This document shows, piece by piece, positions 26,207 through 36,567 of a stretch of DNA of 58,904 bases. This stretch comes from Gammaproteobacteria bacterium. GTDB lineage: Bacteria; Pseudomonadota; Gammaproteobacteria; Pseudomonadales; Azotimanducaceae_A. The notes beneath the pieces were generated by a model. It ran no database searches, had not been told where the DNA came from, and saw only the letters and a list, made by a program, of their open reading frames with translations. Position numbers and translations under genes: made by a program. The stretch is taken from contig DUAT01000057.1 of assembly GCA_012960755.1 (NCBI GenBank), forward strand, positions 49,431-108,334, in the 5' to 3' direction. The number at the start of each line of letters is the position of its first letter. Position 1 is the stretch's first letter.

Positions 26207-26293
26207 CTACTCCCCAATGAATTTATCAATTCCACGATTAGCCAATTGATCGGCTATTTCGTTTTCAGTGTGACCGCTGTGGCCTTTGAATTT
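26207..26293 (-). pseudogene. rnhA: Remnant of rnhA (ribonuclease HI), last 28 codons
   Basis: On the minus strand a 28-codon frame ends at TAG (26207-26209) and reads KFKGHSGHTENEIADQLANR plus eight more residues. It matches the C-terminus of RNase HI, where KGHxGHxENExxDxLA carries the catalytic His and the last catalytic Asp. A stop codon (26294-26296) immediately precedes it and no frame upstream encodes the rest of the enzyme (normally about 150 residues). In related bacteria a full rnhA sits exactly here between the methyltransferase and dnaQ. So most of rnhA seems deleted in place; the tail may persist because it lies against the dnaQ start. Confidence 0.75.
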
Positions 26294-26310
26294 CTATTAC
26301 CCGGCCCAAA

Positions 26311-27177
26311 TCAGCCTCCGGTAGGCAGGTTTCTGGGCGAAATTGCACGACCTGCGGTTGGTGGCGCTGGTGGCACGACACTCAGTTGGCCGAAGGCGTG
26401 TCTTCGAGTCCAGACAGGCTTCATAGGAATCATCGTGCTCACCTGCTTACGTGCCACAATCACATAAACCGCGCCAAATGGCCAATTGGTATAACGGCTC
26501 AAACCTTGTGAATAATCAGCCGCGGATGATGAGGGCTTACGGGTAATTGGCAATCCATAGGTGCAATATTGAGCACGGTCTATTTTGAAATTGAGCAAAT
26601 TAAGCCAATCCATCAATCGACCCGTGCGCATGAAATTGCCATGCCAGGGCGCTTTGTTTCGAATGGCGCCAAAAGGTTTCCACAATCCCCAGGTACTCAT
26701 CGGATTAAAGCCAACGATCACCAGATGTCCCATGGGAAGCGAAACCCTGGCCACCTCACTCAATAACCGTTGTGGTGAGGAATGAAAATCCAACAAATGG
26801 TGGATCACCATCACATCGATACTATCATCCTTGAAAGGTAAACTCTGACCGGTTCCGACAAATGAGTTTTTGTCGGCCGATTGTATCTGGTCAGGAAATC
26901 CCTGGCCTGCTACTTGATTACCAGATAGCTGATGATCAGGTACATCGGGTTCCGATATATCTGCATCCGGCAATTCGTCCGACGGTGCAATTGCAAACTT
27001 ATGTCCAATGGGGCTGCATTCGAACAAAGGCTTGTCCTGAATACTCATCTGCAGAAGATGGTAACCAAAGTAACCAGGTAAGATCTGTTCCATCACCGCC
27101 AGCTGTGTGTTGAACACCTGTTTACCCAAGGTTGAGCTAAACCATTGACCCATGTCTTGCATACTATGATTTTGCAA
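26311..27177 (-). CDS. Class I SAM-dependent methyltransferase, YafS-like
   Basis: 288 residues. It has the methyltransferase segments FVGTGQSLPFKDDSIDVMVIHH (about 108-129, motif II and acidic substrate region) and RLLSEVARVSLPMGHLVIVGFNP (motif III/IV). The glycine-rich SAM loop is not obvious, as in other YafS-type proteins in this neighbourhood. Function unknown. The gene order (mltD, methyltransferase, rnhA, dnaQ) is the normal gammaproteobacterial one except that gloB is missing between mltD and this gene. A start at the ATG five codons later is equally possible. Confidence 0.8.
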   Translation of the reverse strand: MQNHSMQDMGQWFSSTLGKQVFNTQLAVMEQILPGYFGYHLLQMSIQDKPLFECSPIGHKFAIAPSDELPDADISEPDVPDHQLSGNQVAGQGFPDQIQSADKNSFVGTGQSLPFKDDSIDVMVIHHLLDFHSSPQRLLSEVARVSLPMGHLVIVGFNPMSTWGLWKPFGAIRNKAPWHGNFMRTGRLMDWLNLLNFKIDRAQYCTYGLPITRKPSSSAADYSQGLSRYTNWPFGAVYVIVARKQVSTMIPMKPVWTRRHAFGQLSVVPPAPPTAGRAISPRNLPTGG

Positions 27178-27346
27178 ACTGTGATCTTATATGCTGCGAT
27201 GTTACGTAAAGCAGGTATTCCTGGCGAGAAGCAGGCTGTTTGATCGATTGAATCACAGTATTAAACAATTTATTTGATACAATCATACGGTTCAAACCTA
27301 TTGATAGCCTCCGAATTGGGGCCTAACCCACGAATAATAGACATCT

Positions 27347-29035
27347 ATGCGCACCAATCAGCAGTTTAGCATTATTGCTTTCATCGTGGTCAGTTTATCT
27401 GCCTGCCAAAGCAACGTACTTCAGTCATTTCTGCCTCAAGCCGAGGATGAAACAACTGGCCAAACTCAACCAACAGATGCTGAGTTATCAAAATTGGTAA
27501 GCGAAGAAATAGTCATCGCCGCAGCAATGCCTATCACCAAAGATGGACAGGATGATCTTCTAGAGCGTGAAAATGACCCGCTACCAATCGAGGCTGAAGA
27601 AGAGCTATCTACCGAAGATCTTTGGGCCAGGATTCGAAATGGATTCAAGCTTGAGCGCCATCTTGACAATTCCAGAGTCAAGGCTGAACTAAATTGGTTT
27701 CAGCGCCACCCTGACTACATCGATAGGGTAGCCACCCGCGCGACCCGCTATCTATTCGAAATAGTCAATGAGATAGAACGCAGGGATCTACCTATGGAGC
27801 TTGCCCTGCTTCCTGTAGTTGAAAGCGCTTTCGATCCATTTGCTTACTCCCACGGCAGGGCATCGGGACTCTGGCAATTTATACCTTCGACAGGGAAACT
27901 TTACGGGCTAAGAATCGATTACTGGTACGACGGCCGCAGAGATGTTGTTGAAGCGACAAAAGCAGCCCTAAAATACCTCAATGCCTCACACAACTCACTC
28001 AATGACGACTGGATGCTAGCCCTCGCGGCGTACAATTCCGGCGAAGGTAATGTCCGTTACTCGATGCGCAAGAATATCAAGGCCGGTAAGCCCATCGATT
28101 TTTTCTCTTTAAAGCTGTTCCGGGAAACCAGGGCCTACGTTCCCCGGTTGTTGGCAATATGCGAAATCATTGCTAATCCGGAAAAGTATGGCATCGAATT
28201 GAAGACCATTTCCAACGAGGCTTACTTCGAGGTGGTTGACGTCGGTTCCCAGATTGACCTGGCTCGCGCAGCAGATTTAGCGGACATTTCTGTCGAAGAG
28301 TTGTATCTGCTGAACCCCGCTTTTAACAAATGGTCAACTCCGCCTGCGGGACCACACCGTTTACTGATCCCGGTTAATAAGGTTGAGAACTTCAGCGAAA
28401 ATCTTGCTCAACTCCCTGTAGAACAACGGATAAGCTGGGCACGCCATAAAATCAAGAATGGTGAAAGTCTGAGTACGATTGCGCAGAGATACAAAACCAC
28501 AATAAAGACCATTCGCCAGGCTAATGACATCAGGGGTAGCAGGATCATCGCTGGAGATTCTCTGCTTATCCCTGTGGCAACCAGCTCCAGCGATCATTAC
28601 CAGCTTAGTGACAGCGAGCGGTTAAAAACTACCCAGGCCTACGTCGAAAAGAAGTTTGGCAGTGAGCCTGAAAAGTACGAGGTGCAGCCCGGAGATAATC
28701 TCTGGGATATTTCGCGGGAGTTTGATGTTTCTGTGCGATCCCTCGCCAAGTGGAATGGTATGGCAACAACGGACATGCTCCATCCGGGTCGTGAACTGTT
28801 GATATTCGGCAGTAGCAAATCTGTTCAGAATCTCGCGTCCTTGTCAGGATACAACCAGGTAATTCGGAAGGTAAACTATAAAGTCAGGCGCGGTGAATCA
28901 CTCTCAAGAATAGCTAACAAGTTCAACCTTTCGGTTAACAGTATCAAGAAGTGGAATCACCAGATCAGCAAGCAGAAATACATCCAGCCGGGTGACAAAA
29001 TTACCTTGTATGTTGATGTCACCCAGACTGAATAG
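27347..29035 (+). CDS. mltD: Membrane-bound lytic murein transglycosylase D with LysM domains
   Basis: 562 residues. A lipoprotein signal peptide ends at LSAC (Cys at about 20). The SLT domain spans about 115-260, with catalytic Glu in LLPVVESAFDPFAYSHGRASGLWQ (the part VVES) and AALAAYNSGEGNV-like text later. Three LysM peptidoglycan-binding repeats occupy the C-terminal third (starting near HKIKNGESLSTIAQRY, YEVQPGDNLWDISREF and YKVRRGESLSRIANKF). It cleaves glycan strands to 1,6-anhydro products at the outer membrane. It ends 5 bp from the convergent ppiD. Confidence 0.95.
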   Translation: MRTNQQFSIIAFIVVSLSACQSNVLQSFLPQAEDETTGQTQPTDAELSKLVSEEIVIAAAMPITKDGQDDLLERENDPLPIEAEEELSTEDLWARIRNGFKLERHLDNSRVKAELNWFQRHPDYIDRVATRATRYLFEIVNEIERRDLPMELALLPVVESAFDPFAYSHGRASGLWQFIPSTGKLYGLRIDYWYDGRRDVVEATKAALKYLNASHNSLNDDWMLALAAYNSGEGNVRYSMRKNIKAGKPIDFFSLKLFRETRAYVPRLLAICEIIANPEKYGIELKTISNEAYFEVVDVGSQIDLARAADLADISVEELYLLNPAFNKWSTPPAGPHRLLIPVNKVENFSENLAQLPVEQRISWARHKIKNGESLSTIAQRYKTTIKTIRQANDIRGSRIIAGDSLLIPVATSSSDHYQLSDSERLKTTQAYVEKKFGSEPEKYEVQPGDNLWDISREFDVSVRSLAKWNGMATTDMLHPGRELLIFGSSKSVQNLASLSGYNQVIRKVNYKVRRGESLSRIANKFNLSVNSIKKWNHQISKQKYIQPGDKITLYVDVTQTE

Positions 29036-29040
29036 AAAAC

Positions 29041-30930
29041 TCAAAGAGTATCGACTGACCCGGAAGCGGCCAGATTATCCCGGAATTCAGAATAATCAAT
29101 TGCGCCCTGCTGGGAAGCAAGTGCCCGGGAAAAGTTTGATAACTCCTGCCGGGTCACGTCATTTTGATCTTTGTTGTTGACGTTGGTGACACTGATCACC
29201 GCCGAATCTCCATCGGATAAAATTGCATAACCAACCGACTTGTTACCCTCTTCCGGGCGAGGTAAACCAAACGCCTGACGATTAATCTCCCTATCCATCC
29301 CGGGTTGAGTCCGGGTAGCGTCCGCCACCACCGTCCATACCAAACCATACTGATCAGCAACAAAGCGCGTAATCGAACCATCTTCGAGCATGGCAACCAT
29401 TTCTTGTGCCTGGGATTCCGCAAGTTCAGCTGATTTTTCCAGGGCTATATCCGCAGTTACCACTTCCGTGACAGTCTCAAGTGCTTTTATTTCCCGGGGT
29501 TGATGGGCAGTTACCCGCACCACGATATGATGGTTGGGAGTGATTTCCAGAAGATTGCTGTTGTTGCCATCAAACAGGACATCGGGGCTGAACAGGGCAT
29601 CTTTCACCGCCTGACTATTTGCTACGCCCGTGTTGCTACCGGTCCTTGCAACTTTTCCCATTGTTTTCAATTCAAGTTCCAACTCTTCAGAGGGTCCCAC
29701 AAGATCCGGTGATTCATAGGAAATTTCGCTCAACCTGGAAGATTTGTTTACAAATATCTCTTCAGCTCCAAGCTCTCGGAACTCTGCCTCAACTAATTCT
29801 CGGACTTCGGCGAACTCAGGCTGCTTTGCCGCTTCTAGATCCAGCAGTTTTATCAGATGATATCCAAACTCGGTTTTCACCGGTTCAGATAACTGGTTCA
29901 TGGTCAGGATGTTCGAGACTGCTTCAAATTCCTCAACAAAAGTACCCGCATCGTTAAACCCAAGATCACCACCATTTTCCGCGGAGCCCGGATCATCGGA
30001 TAACTCTATTGCTAACGCCTCAAAACCTTCCCCTGAGGTGGTAATTCTCGCATGGATTTCGTCTATTTTTTGCCTGGCGGATTCTTCAGAAACTCCATCA
30101 TTGATTTCTATCAGGATGTGAGCAACTCGCCGTCGCTCTGGTTCGGCGTACGACTCACTCGTTTCTTCGAAAAAAGACGACAATGCTTCTTCAGAGACTT
30201 CAACTGTTCCAAAAAAGTCATCTCGCTTCAGTTCAATATAGGCAATATCCACCGTTTCCTCTGTCATAAAGTCACTCTGGTGTGCCTGGTAGTAAGACTC
30301 AATCTCTTCTGTACTAACGTCTACTGTCTCACTCAGGGCGGCGACATCAACTCTTAAATAGGCGATATCGCGAGTTTGCTGCGCGAGGCTACTCGTTCGC
30401 GCGACTTCATCGTTGGTAAAAAAAGAGGTGCCCCTGATACCGGTGTCGAGTTGAGTGAACAGCTTGTCCCGGCGTATTTCGTTACGATAGGATACGGGGC
30501 TGTAGCCTGCAGAACCTATGACAAGTTGAAACTGACCAGGATCGTAAACCCCATCAACCTGGAACACGGGTGTTGCAAGGATGTCCGCGTCCAGGCTTGT
30601 ATTGCTGAACTGCAGTCCCATCTCATTCGCTGCCTGTGTCAGTAACTTTCGCGTGATAAGAGTTTGCAGCACGCTCTGCCGAAGTACATCTTCGTCAATT
30701 GAATTCGGATCTCGATTACGTGACAACATAATACGTCGATTTCGTTCAAGCTCAACCTGCATTTCCTGGGTAGTGATGTCTTCACCATTAACCGTTGCAA
30801 CCTTAGGTACGGGTGCCAGGAATGTGGTAATCGATCCCATACCAAATAAGGCAAAAACAACGATTATCAGACCGACGATAACTTTGGTTACGACACCGCC
30901 CGACCGGTCCCGTATATCTTGAATTGACAT
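29041..30930 (-). CDS. ppiD: Periplasmic folding chaperone / peptidyl-prolyl isomerase PpiD
   Basis: 629 residues, normal for PpiD. One N-terminal membrane helix (VIVGLIIVVFALFGMGSIT, about 17-35) anchors it to the inner membrane, followed by a SurA-like chaperone domain, a parvulin domain (about 265-360; RRVAHILIEIND, ELSDDPGSAENGGDLGF, VKTEFGYHLIKL) and a second non-catalytic rotamase-like region. It assists secreted protein folding near SecYEG. Downstream of hupB, the usual order. The 247-bp gap to hupB holds the hupB terminator. Confidence 0.93.
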   Translation of the reverse strand: MSIQDIRDRSGGVVTKVIVGLIIVVFALFGMGSITTFLAPVPKVATVNGEDITTQEMQVELERNRRIMLSRNRDPNSIDEDVLRQSVLQTLITRKLLTQAANEMGLQFSNTSLDADILATPVFQVDGVYDPGQFQLVIGSAGYSPVSYRNEIRRDKLFTQLDTGIRGTSFFTNDEVARTSSLAQQTRDIAYLRVDVAALSETVDVSTEEIESYYQAHQSDFMTEETVDIAYIELKRDDFFGTVEVSEEALSSFFEETSESYAEPERRRVAHILIEINDGVSEESARQKIDEIHARITTSGEGFEALAIELSDDPGSAENGGDLGFNDAGTFVEEFEAVSNILTMNQLSEPVKTEFGYHLIKLLDLEAAKQPEFAEVRELVEAEFRELGAEEIFVNKSSRLSEISYESPDLVGPSEELELELKTMGKVARTGSNTGVANSQAVKDALFSPDVLFDGNNSNLLEITPNHHIVVRVTAHQPREIKALETVTEVVTADIALEKSAELAESQAQEMVAMLEDGSITRFVADQYGLVWTVVADATRTQPGMDREINRQAFGLPRPEEGNKSVGYAILSDGDSAVISVTNVNNKDQNDVTRQELSNFSRALASQQGAIDYSEFRDNLAASGSVDTL

Positions 30931-31035
30931 GTTTAACCTCGTAAAAACAAATCAGCTTGTATTACCTGCATGGTCTGCCCGTTTAGTACGAACAAAACCC
31001 CCGGAATGTCTTTGTGTTAAAAAATGTGGACGAAA

Positions 31036-31060
31036 AATGGCGCATCAATAATGCGCCATT
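31036..31060 (-). terminator. Rho-independent terminator of hupB
   Basis: A perfect 10-bp inverted repeat, AATGGCGCAT with a 5-nt loop. Read on the minus strand it is followed directly by a T run (CCATTTTTCG). It lies 118 bp after the hupB stop and before ppiD, so it should limit read-through into ppiD. Confidence 0.8.
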
Positions 31061-31177
31061 CAATATTACTTAATTAACTATACCGCTGTCACTCCAATAC
31101 TACTTAACAATATCACTACGTAATTGTAGTCTGCGCTAAGAATCAGAAGCTAACAGCAATAACCCAATAATCCCCGA

Positions 31178-31450
31178 TCAGTTGACGGCGTCTTTAAGGG
31201 CTTTACCTGCCTTAAATGCTGGTACCTTAGCGGCTTTTATCTGGATTTCTTCACCCGTCTGAGGATTGCGACCGGTTCTCGCCGCACGATCCCTGACATT
31301 GAAAGTACCAAATCCAACCAGTACAACCGAATCACCATTCTTCAAAGCACCTGTAACAGAATCGATCATTGCATCGAGTGCCCGACCCGCTGCTGCTTTG
31401 GTGATATCAGCTGATGTCGCGATGTTTTCAATTAGTTCTTGTTTGTTCAC
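31178..31450 (-). CDS. hupB: DNA-binding protein HU-beta
   Basis: 90 residues, the canonical HU length. It starts [20 protein letters not shown] and contains the DNA-binding arm with [14 protein letters not shown], then the C-terminal helix of [14 protein letters not shown]. It is the histone-like nucleoid protein. It lies downstream of lon, as in Pseudomonas and E. coli. Confidence 0.97.
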   Translation of the reverse strand: MNKQELIENIATSADITKAAAGRALDAMIDSVTGALKNGDSVVLVGFGTFNVRDRAARTGRNPQTGEEIQIKAAKVPAFKAGKALKDAVN

Positions 31451-31582
31451 TCTGTACCCCTTTAGGTAATTAATTCTAGTTTTTTAACGATTAGAACCGT
31501 TTCAAGCTGGCCCGTGGATCCTTCGCAGATATCCCGTACCATGTTATACCAACTGGACAAAATAGCTGTCAAGCCAAAACTC

Positions 31583-33991
31583 CTAATGTGCAGAGATTCT
31601 GTGGTCTGCATCACTTTCTACCCCTGTTTCGGAATCACTTGTCACTGTCGTGGCCACTGGCTCCGGTGCTCGCTGTAATGCAATTTCCAATACCTCGTCT
31701 ATCCACTTGACCGGCTTGATGACAAGATCACCCTTAATATTGTCAGGGATTTCCTTGAGATCTCTTTGATTTTCATCCGGAATCAAAACTTCACGGATGC
31801 CACCACGATGAGCAGCCAGGAGCTTTTCCTTCAGCCCACCAATCGGCAACACCTGGCCACGCAAGGTTATTTCCCCGGTCATTGCCACATCTGCTCTGGC
31901 AGGAATTCCGCTTAACACCGACACCAGAGCAGTACACAACGCGATACCAGCACTGGGGCCATCTTTTGGTGTGGCGCCTTCTGGCATATGAATGTGTAAA
32001 TCATATTCTTCATGGAAGTCTTTTGGGATACCCAGTACTTCAGCCCGACTCCGGACAACGGTTATGGCAGCCTGGATAGATTCCTGCATGACATCGCCCA
32101 GGGACCCTGTCTTGGTTGTGCGGCCTTTTCCTGGTACTGCAACTGCCTCAATAGATAACAGCTCGCCACCCACACTGGTGACGGCGAGACCGGTAACCTG
32201 ACCAATTTGATCCTTCTCTTCTGCCCTGCCGAAACTGAATTTGCGAACGCCGGAGAACTCTTCAAGGTTGTCACTTTCCAAAGTATGCAATTTTGTCTCA
32301 TTTTCCTCTACAGCCATCGCACTCTGCTTCACGACCTTACGGCACAGTTTGGCAATTTCCCGCTCCAAACCGCGAACCCCAGCCTCTCTTGTGTAGTAGC
32401 GAATGATGTCCAGTACAGCCGAGTCCGCAATTTCCAATTCGTTTTTAAACAGGCCATTGTTCTCCATTTGTTTTGGTATCAGGTACCTCGTTGCAATATT
32501 GAGTTTTTCGTCTTCGGTATAACCGGGAATACGAATAATCTCCATCCGGTCTAACAACGGCGCGGGAATATTCATGGAGTTCGAGGTACAAATGAACATC
32601 ACCTCAGAGAGGTCATAATCCACTTCCATGTAATGATCGTTAAAGGAATTATTTTGCTCCGGATCAAGCACTTCCAATAAGGCTGATGCCGGATCGCCCC
32701 GATGGTCCTGACCCATCTTGTCTATTTCATCCAATAAAAACAGGGGATTCCTGACACCTACCTTGGACAGTTTCTGGATAATCTTGCCAGGCATTGAACC
32801 GATATAGGTTCGACGGTGACCTCTTATTTCAGCTTCATCACGGACCCCGCCGACGGCCATCCTGATAAATTTTCGATTTGTTGCCCTGGCGATAGATTCA
32901 CCCAGTGAAGTTTTACCCACCCCTGGAGGACCGACCAGGCACAACACCGGTCCCTTGATTTTCTTGACTCGTTTTTGTACGGCAAGATATTCAAGAATAC
33001 GTTCCTTGACTTCATTCAGACCATAATGATCGGCTTCCAGAACTTCTTCTGCCTTAACAATGTCAGTCCTGACTTTTGAGCGTTTTTTCCAGGGAACAGA
33101 CAGCATCCAGTCAATGTAGCTGCGCACGACGGTCGCCTCAGCAGACATGGGTGACATCATTTTTAATTTGTTTATTTCCGTTGCCGTTTTATCTTTGGCT
33201 TCCTTCGGCATACCAGCACTTTCGAGTTTCTGCTGGATCTCTTCGATTTCGTTAGGTACATCATCAAGATCTCCCAGTTCTTTCTCGATGGCCTTCATCT
33301 GCTCGTTCAGGTAATACTCACGCTGGCTTTTTTCCATTTGTTTCTTCACCCGGCCACGAATACGTTTTTCAACATTGAACAGGTCTATTTCGGATTCCAG
33401 CAACTTCATCATATGCTCGATGCGCTCACCAAGGCTGGTCATTTCAAGAATCTGTTGCTTCTCATCGAGTTTCAAATTCATCTGAGCGGCAATCGTGTCA
33501 ACCAGCCTGCTGGGATCATCCACATTCGACAGGGATGTCATGACTTCTGGCGGCACTTTTTTACTTAGCTGGACATACTGGTCAAAAGCAGACATCAGTG
33601 AGCGAAGAAGTGCTTCGGATTCTTTCGCACTTAGCGGCTCGTCCTCGATTACATTGACATTGCCGGTAAAATATTGGTCGACATCATTGATATCTGTTAC
33701 CTCTGCCCGGGATCCACCTTCAACCAGGATCTTTACAGTCTTGTCCGGGAGGCGAATGAGTTGCAGGATAGTGGCAATGGTTCCGAACCGATAAAGATCC
33801 TTTACGCCAGGCTCCTCGTTCTCAGGATCCCGCTTGGCAACCAGCAGTACCTTTTTTTCCTTATCGTTTTTCTGAGCGTAGTCGAGTGCCCTGATAGATT
33901 TTTCTGTACCAATGAACAAAGGCTGAACACCATGAGGATAAACCACCATATCGCGGAGGGTTACTATGGGTACATTGGTGAGGGTTGCCAT
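31583..33991 (-). CDS. lon: ATP-dependent protease Lon
   Basis: 802 residues from the ATG at 33991, with AGGAG six bases upstream; a frame-open GTG two codons earlier is less likely. The N-terminal substrate domain spans about 1-310. The AAA+ module has Walker [14 protein letters not shown] (about 352) and Walker [12 protein letters not shown]. The C-terminal serine protease has the catalytic Ser in [13 protein letters not shown] and a Lys about 43 residues later. Cytoplasmic quality control and regulatory proteolysis. The 271 bp upstream hold the clpX terminator and no gene. Confidence 0.97.
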   Translation of the reverse strand: MATLTNVPIVTLRDMVVYPHGVQPLFIGTEKSIRALDYAQKNDKEKKVLLVAKRDPENEEPGVKDLYRFGTIATILQLIRLPDKTVKILVEGGSRAEVTDINDVDQYFTGNVNVIEDEPLSAKESEALLRSLMSAFDQYVQLSKKVPPEVMTSLSNVDDPSRLVDTIAAQMNLKLDEKQQILEMTSLGERIEHMMKLLESEIDLFNVEKRIRGRVKKQMEKSQREYYLNEQMKAIEKELGDLDDVPNEIEEIQQKLESAGMPKEAKDKTATEINKLKMMSPMSAEATVVRSYIDWMLSVPWKKRSKVRTDIVKAEEVLEADHYGLNEVKERILEYLAVQKRVKKIKGPVLCLVGPPGVGKTSLGESIARATNRKFIRMAVGGVRDEAEIRGHRRTYIGSMPGKIIQKLSKVGVRNPLFLLDEIDKMGQDHRGDPASALLEVLDPEQNNSFNDHYMEVDYDLSEVMFICTSNSMNIPAPLLDRMEIIRIPGYTEDEKLNIATRYLIPKQMENNGLFKNELEIADSAVLDIIRYYTREAGVRGLEREIAKLCRKVVKQSAMAVEENETKLHTLESDNLEEFSGVRKFSFGRAEEKDQIGQVTGLAVTSVGGELLSIEAVAVPGKGRTTKTGSLGDVMQESIQAAITVVRSRAEVLGIPKDFHEEYDLHIHMPEGATPKDGPSAGIALCTALVSVLSGIPARADVAMTGEITLRGQVLPIGGLKEKLLAAHRGGIREVLIPDENQRDLKEIPDNIKGDLVIKPVKWIDEVLEIALQRAPEPVATTVTSDSETGVESDADHRISAH

Positions 33992-34216
33992 AAGCACTCC
34001 TGATTTAAATGGGTCAAGCTATCACCGATAATTATCAGCTGCCTGCGTTCTCGCATGAAAGACAAAGACAGAGTCTGAATGTTTCATGCATATCTTACAA
34101 AGAATAAGCGACCGCCTGCTCCTTTATTCCCGTTATTTGTCCGATTAATACTGTTGTTGATCGGATCCGGGGCGAAAAGCAACGCTAGCTTCCTATATGC
34201 GTCCTGATTCCCAAAG

Positions 34217-34240
34217 AAAAAGGGGCAAACGCCCCTTTTT
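34217..34240 (-). terminator. Rho-independent terminator of the tig-clpP-clpX operon
   Basis: AAAAAGGGGC - 4-nt loop - GCCCCTTTTT, symmetrical A/T flanks on a GC stem. On the minus strand it follows the clpX stop by about 22 bp and ends in a T run. It may also act in the opposite direction because the stem is A/T-flanked on both sides. Confidence 0.88.
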
Positions 34241-34262
34241 ATCACCTTGTCGAACTGGTCCT

Positions 34263-35534
34263 CTATTCCGGCGCCGCCTTTACCTGTTCGGGATTTTCGT
34301 AAATCAATAACGGTTCAGAGGTGCCAGCAATGACACTTTCGTCAATAACAACCTTGGTGACATTTTCTTCGGACGGAATCTCATACATGATCTCAAGCAG
34401 AACCGCCTCGAGGATGGATCTGAGACCCCTTGCGCCGGTTTTACGCTCCATTGCTTTCTCTGCAATGGCGGCGAGCGCTTCTTCCCTGAAATCGATCTCA
34501 ACGCCTTCCATTTCAAACAGCTTTGAATATTGCTTGGTGTATGCATTCTTGGGCTCTTTGAGGATTCGTACCAAAGCCGCAGCATCCAATTCGTCCAGTG
34601 TCGCAAAAACTGGCAAGCGGCCTACAAACTCTGGTATCAGGCCGTACCTGACCAAGTCTTCCGGCTGTACAGTTCGCAATATGTCCCCGAGGTTCTTCTT
34701 GTTGGCAACAGTCTCAATGGTCGCTCCAAATCCAATACCACTTTTTGAGGAACGATCGAGAATGACTTTATCGAGCCCCGAAAAGGCGCCTCCACAGATA
34801 AACAGAATATTTGTCGTATCAACCTGCAGAAATTCCTGTTGAGGGTGCTTTCGACCACCTTGCGGTGGAACCGAGGCTACAGTGCCTTCAATCAGTTTTA
34901 ACAGGGCTTGCTGCACACCTTCACCGGACACATCCCTGGTAATTGACGGATTGTCGGACTTTCGAGAAATCTTGTCGATTTCGTCGATGTAGACGATGCC
35001 GATTTGTGCCTTATCCACATCGTAATCACATTTCTGTAACAACTTCTGGATAATGTTTTCAACATCCTCACCCACATAACCGGCTTCGGTCAGTGTAGTC
35101 GCATCCGCAATGGTAAATGGTACATCTAACAAACGCGCCAGCGTCTCGGCAAGCAGGGTTTTACCAACCCCCGTCGGACCTACCAGCAAAATATTACTCT
35201 TTTGGAGTTCAACGTCCCCTTTCTTGCCGGAATAATTCAGCCGCTTGTAATGATTGTAAACAGCGACAGACAGGACTTTCTTCGCCCAATCCTGGCCGAT
35301 AACATACTCATCAAGGATGTCTTTAATTTCGTGTGGGGTGGGCAGGTTTTTCTTTTCAGCTTCATCGCTGCTCTCCTGCAATTCCTCTCGAATAATGTCG
35401 TTACAGAGTTCCACACATTCATCACAGACATAGACGGATGGCCCGGCTATGAGCTTTCGAACCTCATGCTGGCTTTTTCCACAAAAATTGCAATGGAGTA
35501 ATTTACCATCACCACCATCGTGTTCGTCGGACAT
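34263..35534 (-). CDS. clpX: ClpXP unfoldase ClpX
   Basis: 423 residues. The N-terminal zinc-binding domain has CNFCGKSQ and VCDECVELC. The AAA+ module carries Walker [16 protein letters not shown] (about 115-129), Walker [11 protein letters not shown] and the ClpP-docking IGF loop ([10 protein letters not shown]). It unfolds tagged substrates and feeds them to ClpP. Lies downstream of clpP on the same strand; 131-bp gap. Confidence 0.97.
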   Translation of the reverse strand: MSDEHDGGDGKLLHCNFCGKSQHEVRKLIAGPSVYVCDECVELCNDIIREELQESSDEAEKKNLPTPHEIKDILDEYVIGQDWAKKVLSVAVYNHYKRLNYSGKKGDVELQKSNILLVGPTGVGKTLLAETLARLLDVPFTIADATTLTEAGYVGEDVENIIQKLLQKCDYDVDKAQIGIVYIDEIDKISRKSDNPSITRDVSGEGVQQALLKLIEGTVASVPPQGGRKHPQQEFLQVDTTNILFICGGAFSGLDKVILDRSSKSGIGFGATIETVANKKNLGDILRTVQPEDLVRYGLIPEFVGRLPVFATLDELDAAALVRILKEPKNAYTKQYSKLFEMEGVEIDFREEALAAIAEKAMERKTGARGLRSILEAVLLEIMYEIPSEENVTKVVIDESVIAGTSEPLLIYENPEQVKAAPE

Positions 35535-35665
35535 TACAACTCCTCTTTAATGCTTATGTTCAACATACCTGTCGCATTGATGCTTAAATTTTATCTAAAA
35601 GTGGTCCAAATGAGAACTCAAATAAAATTTGAGTGTATTTCGTCTGTCCCCGCCGATCTCTCTTT

Positions 35666-36319
35666 CTATCGGTCCTTGACTGCAGCCAGCGTCATACGTG
35701 CCTCTTGAACCCTGTCAATCAGACCATACTCGAGTGCCTGATGAGCGGTCATAAAATTGTCTCGCTCGGTATCGATAGCAATTTGCTCCACGCTCTTACC
35801 TGTGTGTGAAGCCAGTATTTCGTTCAGTCGAGTACGTAAGAACAGAATTTCCTTCGCCTGAATCTCAATGTCAGAGGCTTGACCCTGGGACCCCCCGCTG
35901 GGCTGATGTATCATCACCCGGGCATTCGGTAAACAGAACCTCTTGTCTTTGGCTCCACCGGCGAGCAGGAACGATCCCATGCTTGCTGCCTGACCAATAC
36001 ACATGGTGCTAACGTCACAGTTGATGAGTTGCATGGTGTCATAAATCGCCAAACCAGCAGTGACCGATCCACCGGGTGAATTAATGTACAACTGAACATC
36101 CTTGTCTGCATTTTCGGATTCTGCAAACAGCAACTGGGCAACGACGACATTGGCAATATTGTCGTCGATAGGACCGACGATAAATATGATTCTCTCTTTG
36201 AGAAGCCGGGAATAGATGTCATAAGAGCGTTCGCCGCGGGCAGTCTGCTCCACGACCATGGGTACAAGCCCCAAGCCACGGGTCTCTGGGAGGAATTGAT
36301 CTTCGAATTTGTCGCTCAT
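35666..36319 (-). CDS. clpP: ClpP protease proteolytic subunit
   Basis: 217 residues, a serine protease with the catalytic Ser113 in GQAASMGS and His138 in [11 protein letters not shown]; the third residue is an Asp near 187 (DTERDNFM). It forms tetradecamers with ClpX. The N-terminal about 14 residues look like the processed propeptide. Downstream of tig; the 248-bp spacer carries a possible, weak sigma-70 promoter and no gene. Confidence 0.97.
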   Translation of the reverse strand: MSDKFEDQFLPETRGLGLVPMVVEQTARGERSYDIYSRLLKERIIFIVGPIDDNIANVVVAQLLFAESENADKDVQLYINSPGGSVTAGLAIYDTMQLINCDVSTMCIGQAASMGSFLLAGGAKDKRFCLPNARVMIHQPSGGSQGQASDIEIQAKEILFLRTRLNEILASHTGKSVEQIAIDTERDNFMTAHQALEYGLIDRVQEARMTLAAVKDR

Positions 36320-36567
36320 TTGTACCCCTTATCTAAGAATGCGCCCCTAAGAGACGTCGCTTCGGATTCTTTGCCTGCCGTATAACCATATAAAAATCAT
36401 GGCCTTACTCATACGACCGCAACTCCGACCTGACTAATATTGCGGCATTCTCGCAAAACTTCAATGCTTTACGCTGACTATTTTGCAATCGTCTGTTCCG
36501 ATTTACCCAAAACCACGCTTATCAGACGAATATAATGGGTCGGGGGAACCATTTTGGGTACGTCCTT

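Noticed and set aside
36500..36560. 9-bp inverted repeat (TACCCAAAA / TTTTGGGTA) downstream of clpP and near tig's end
   Set aside because: Loop of about 36 nt and no T run; too weak for a terminator.
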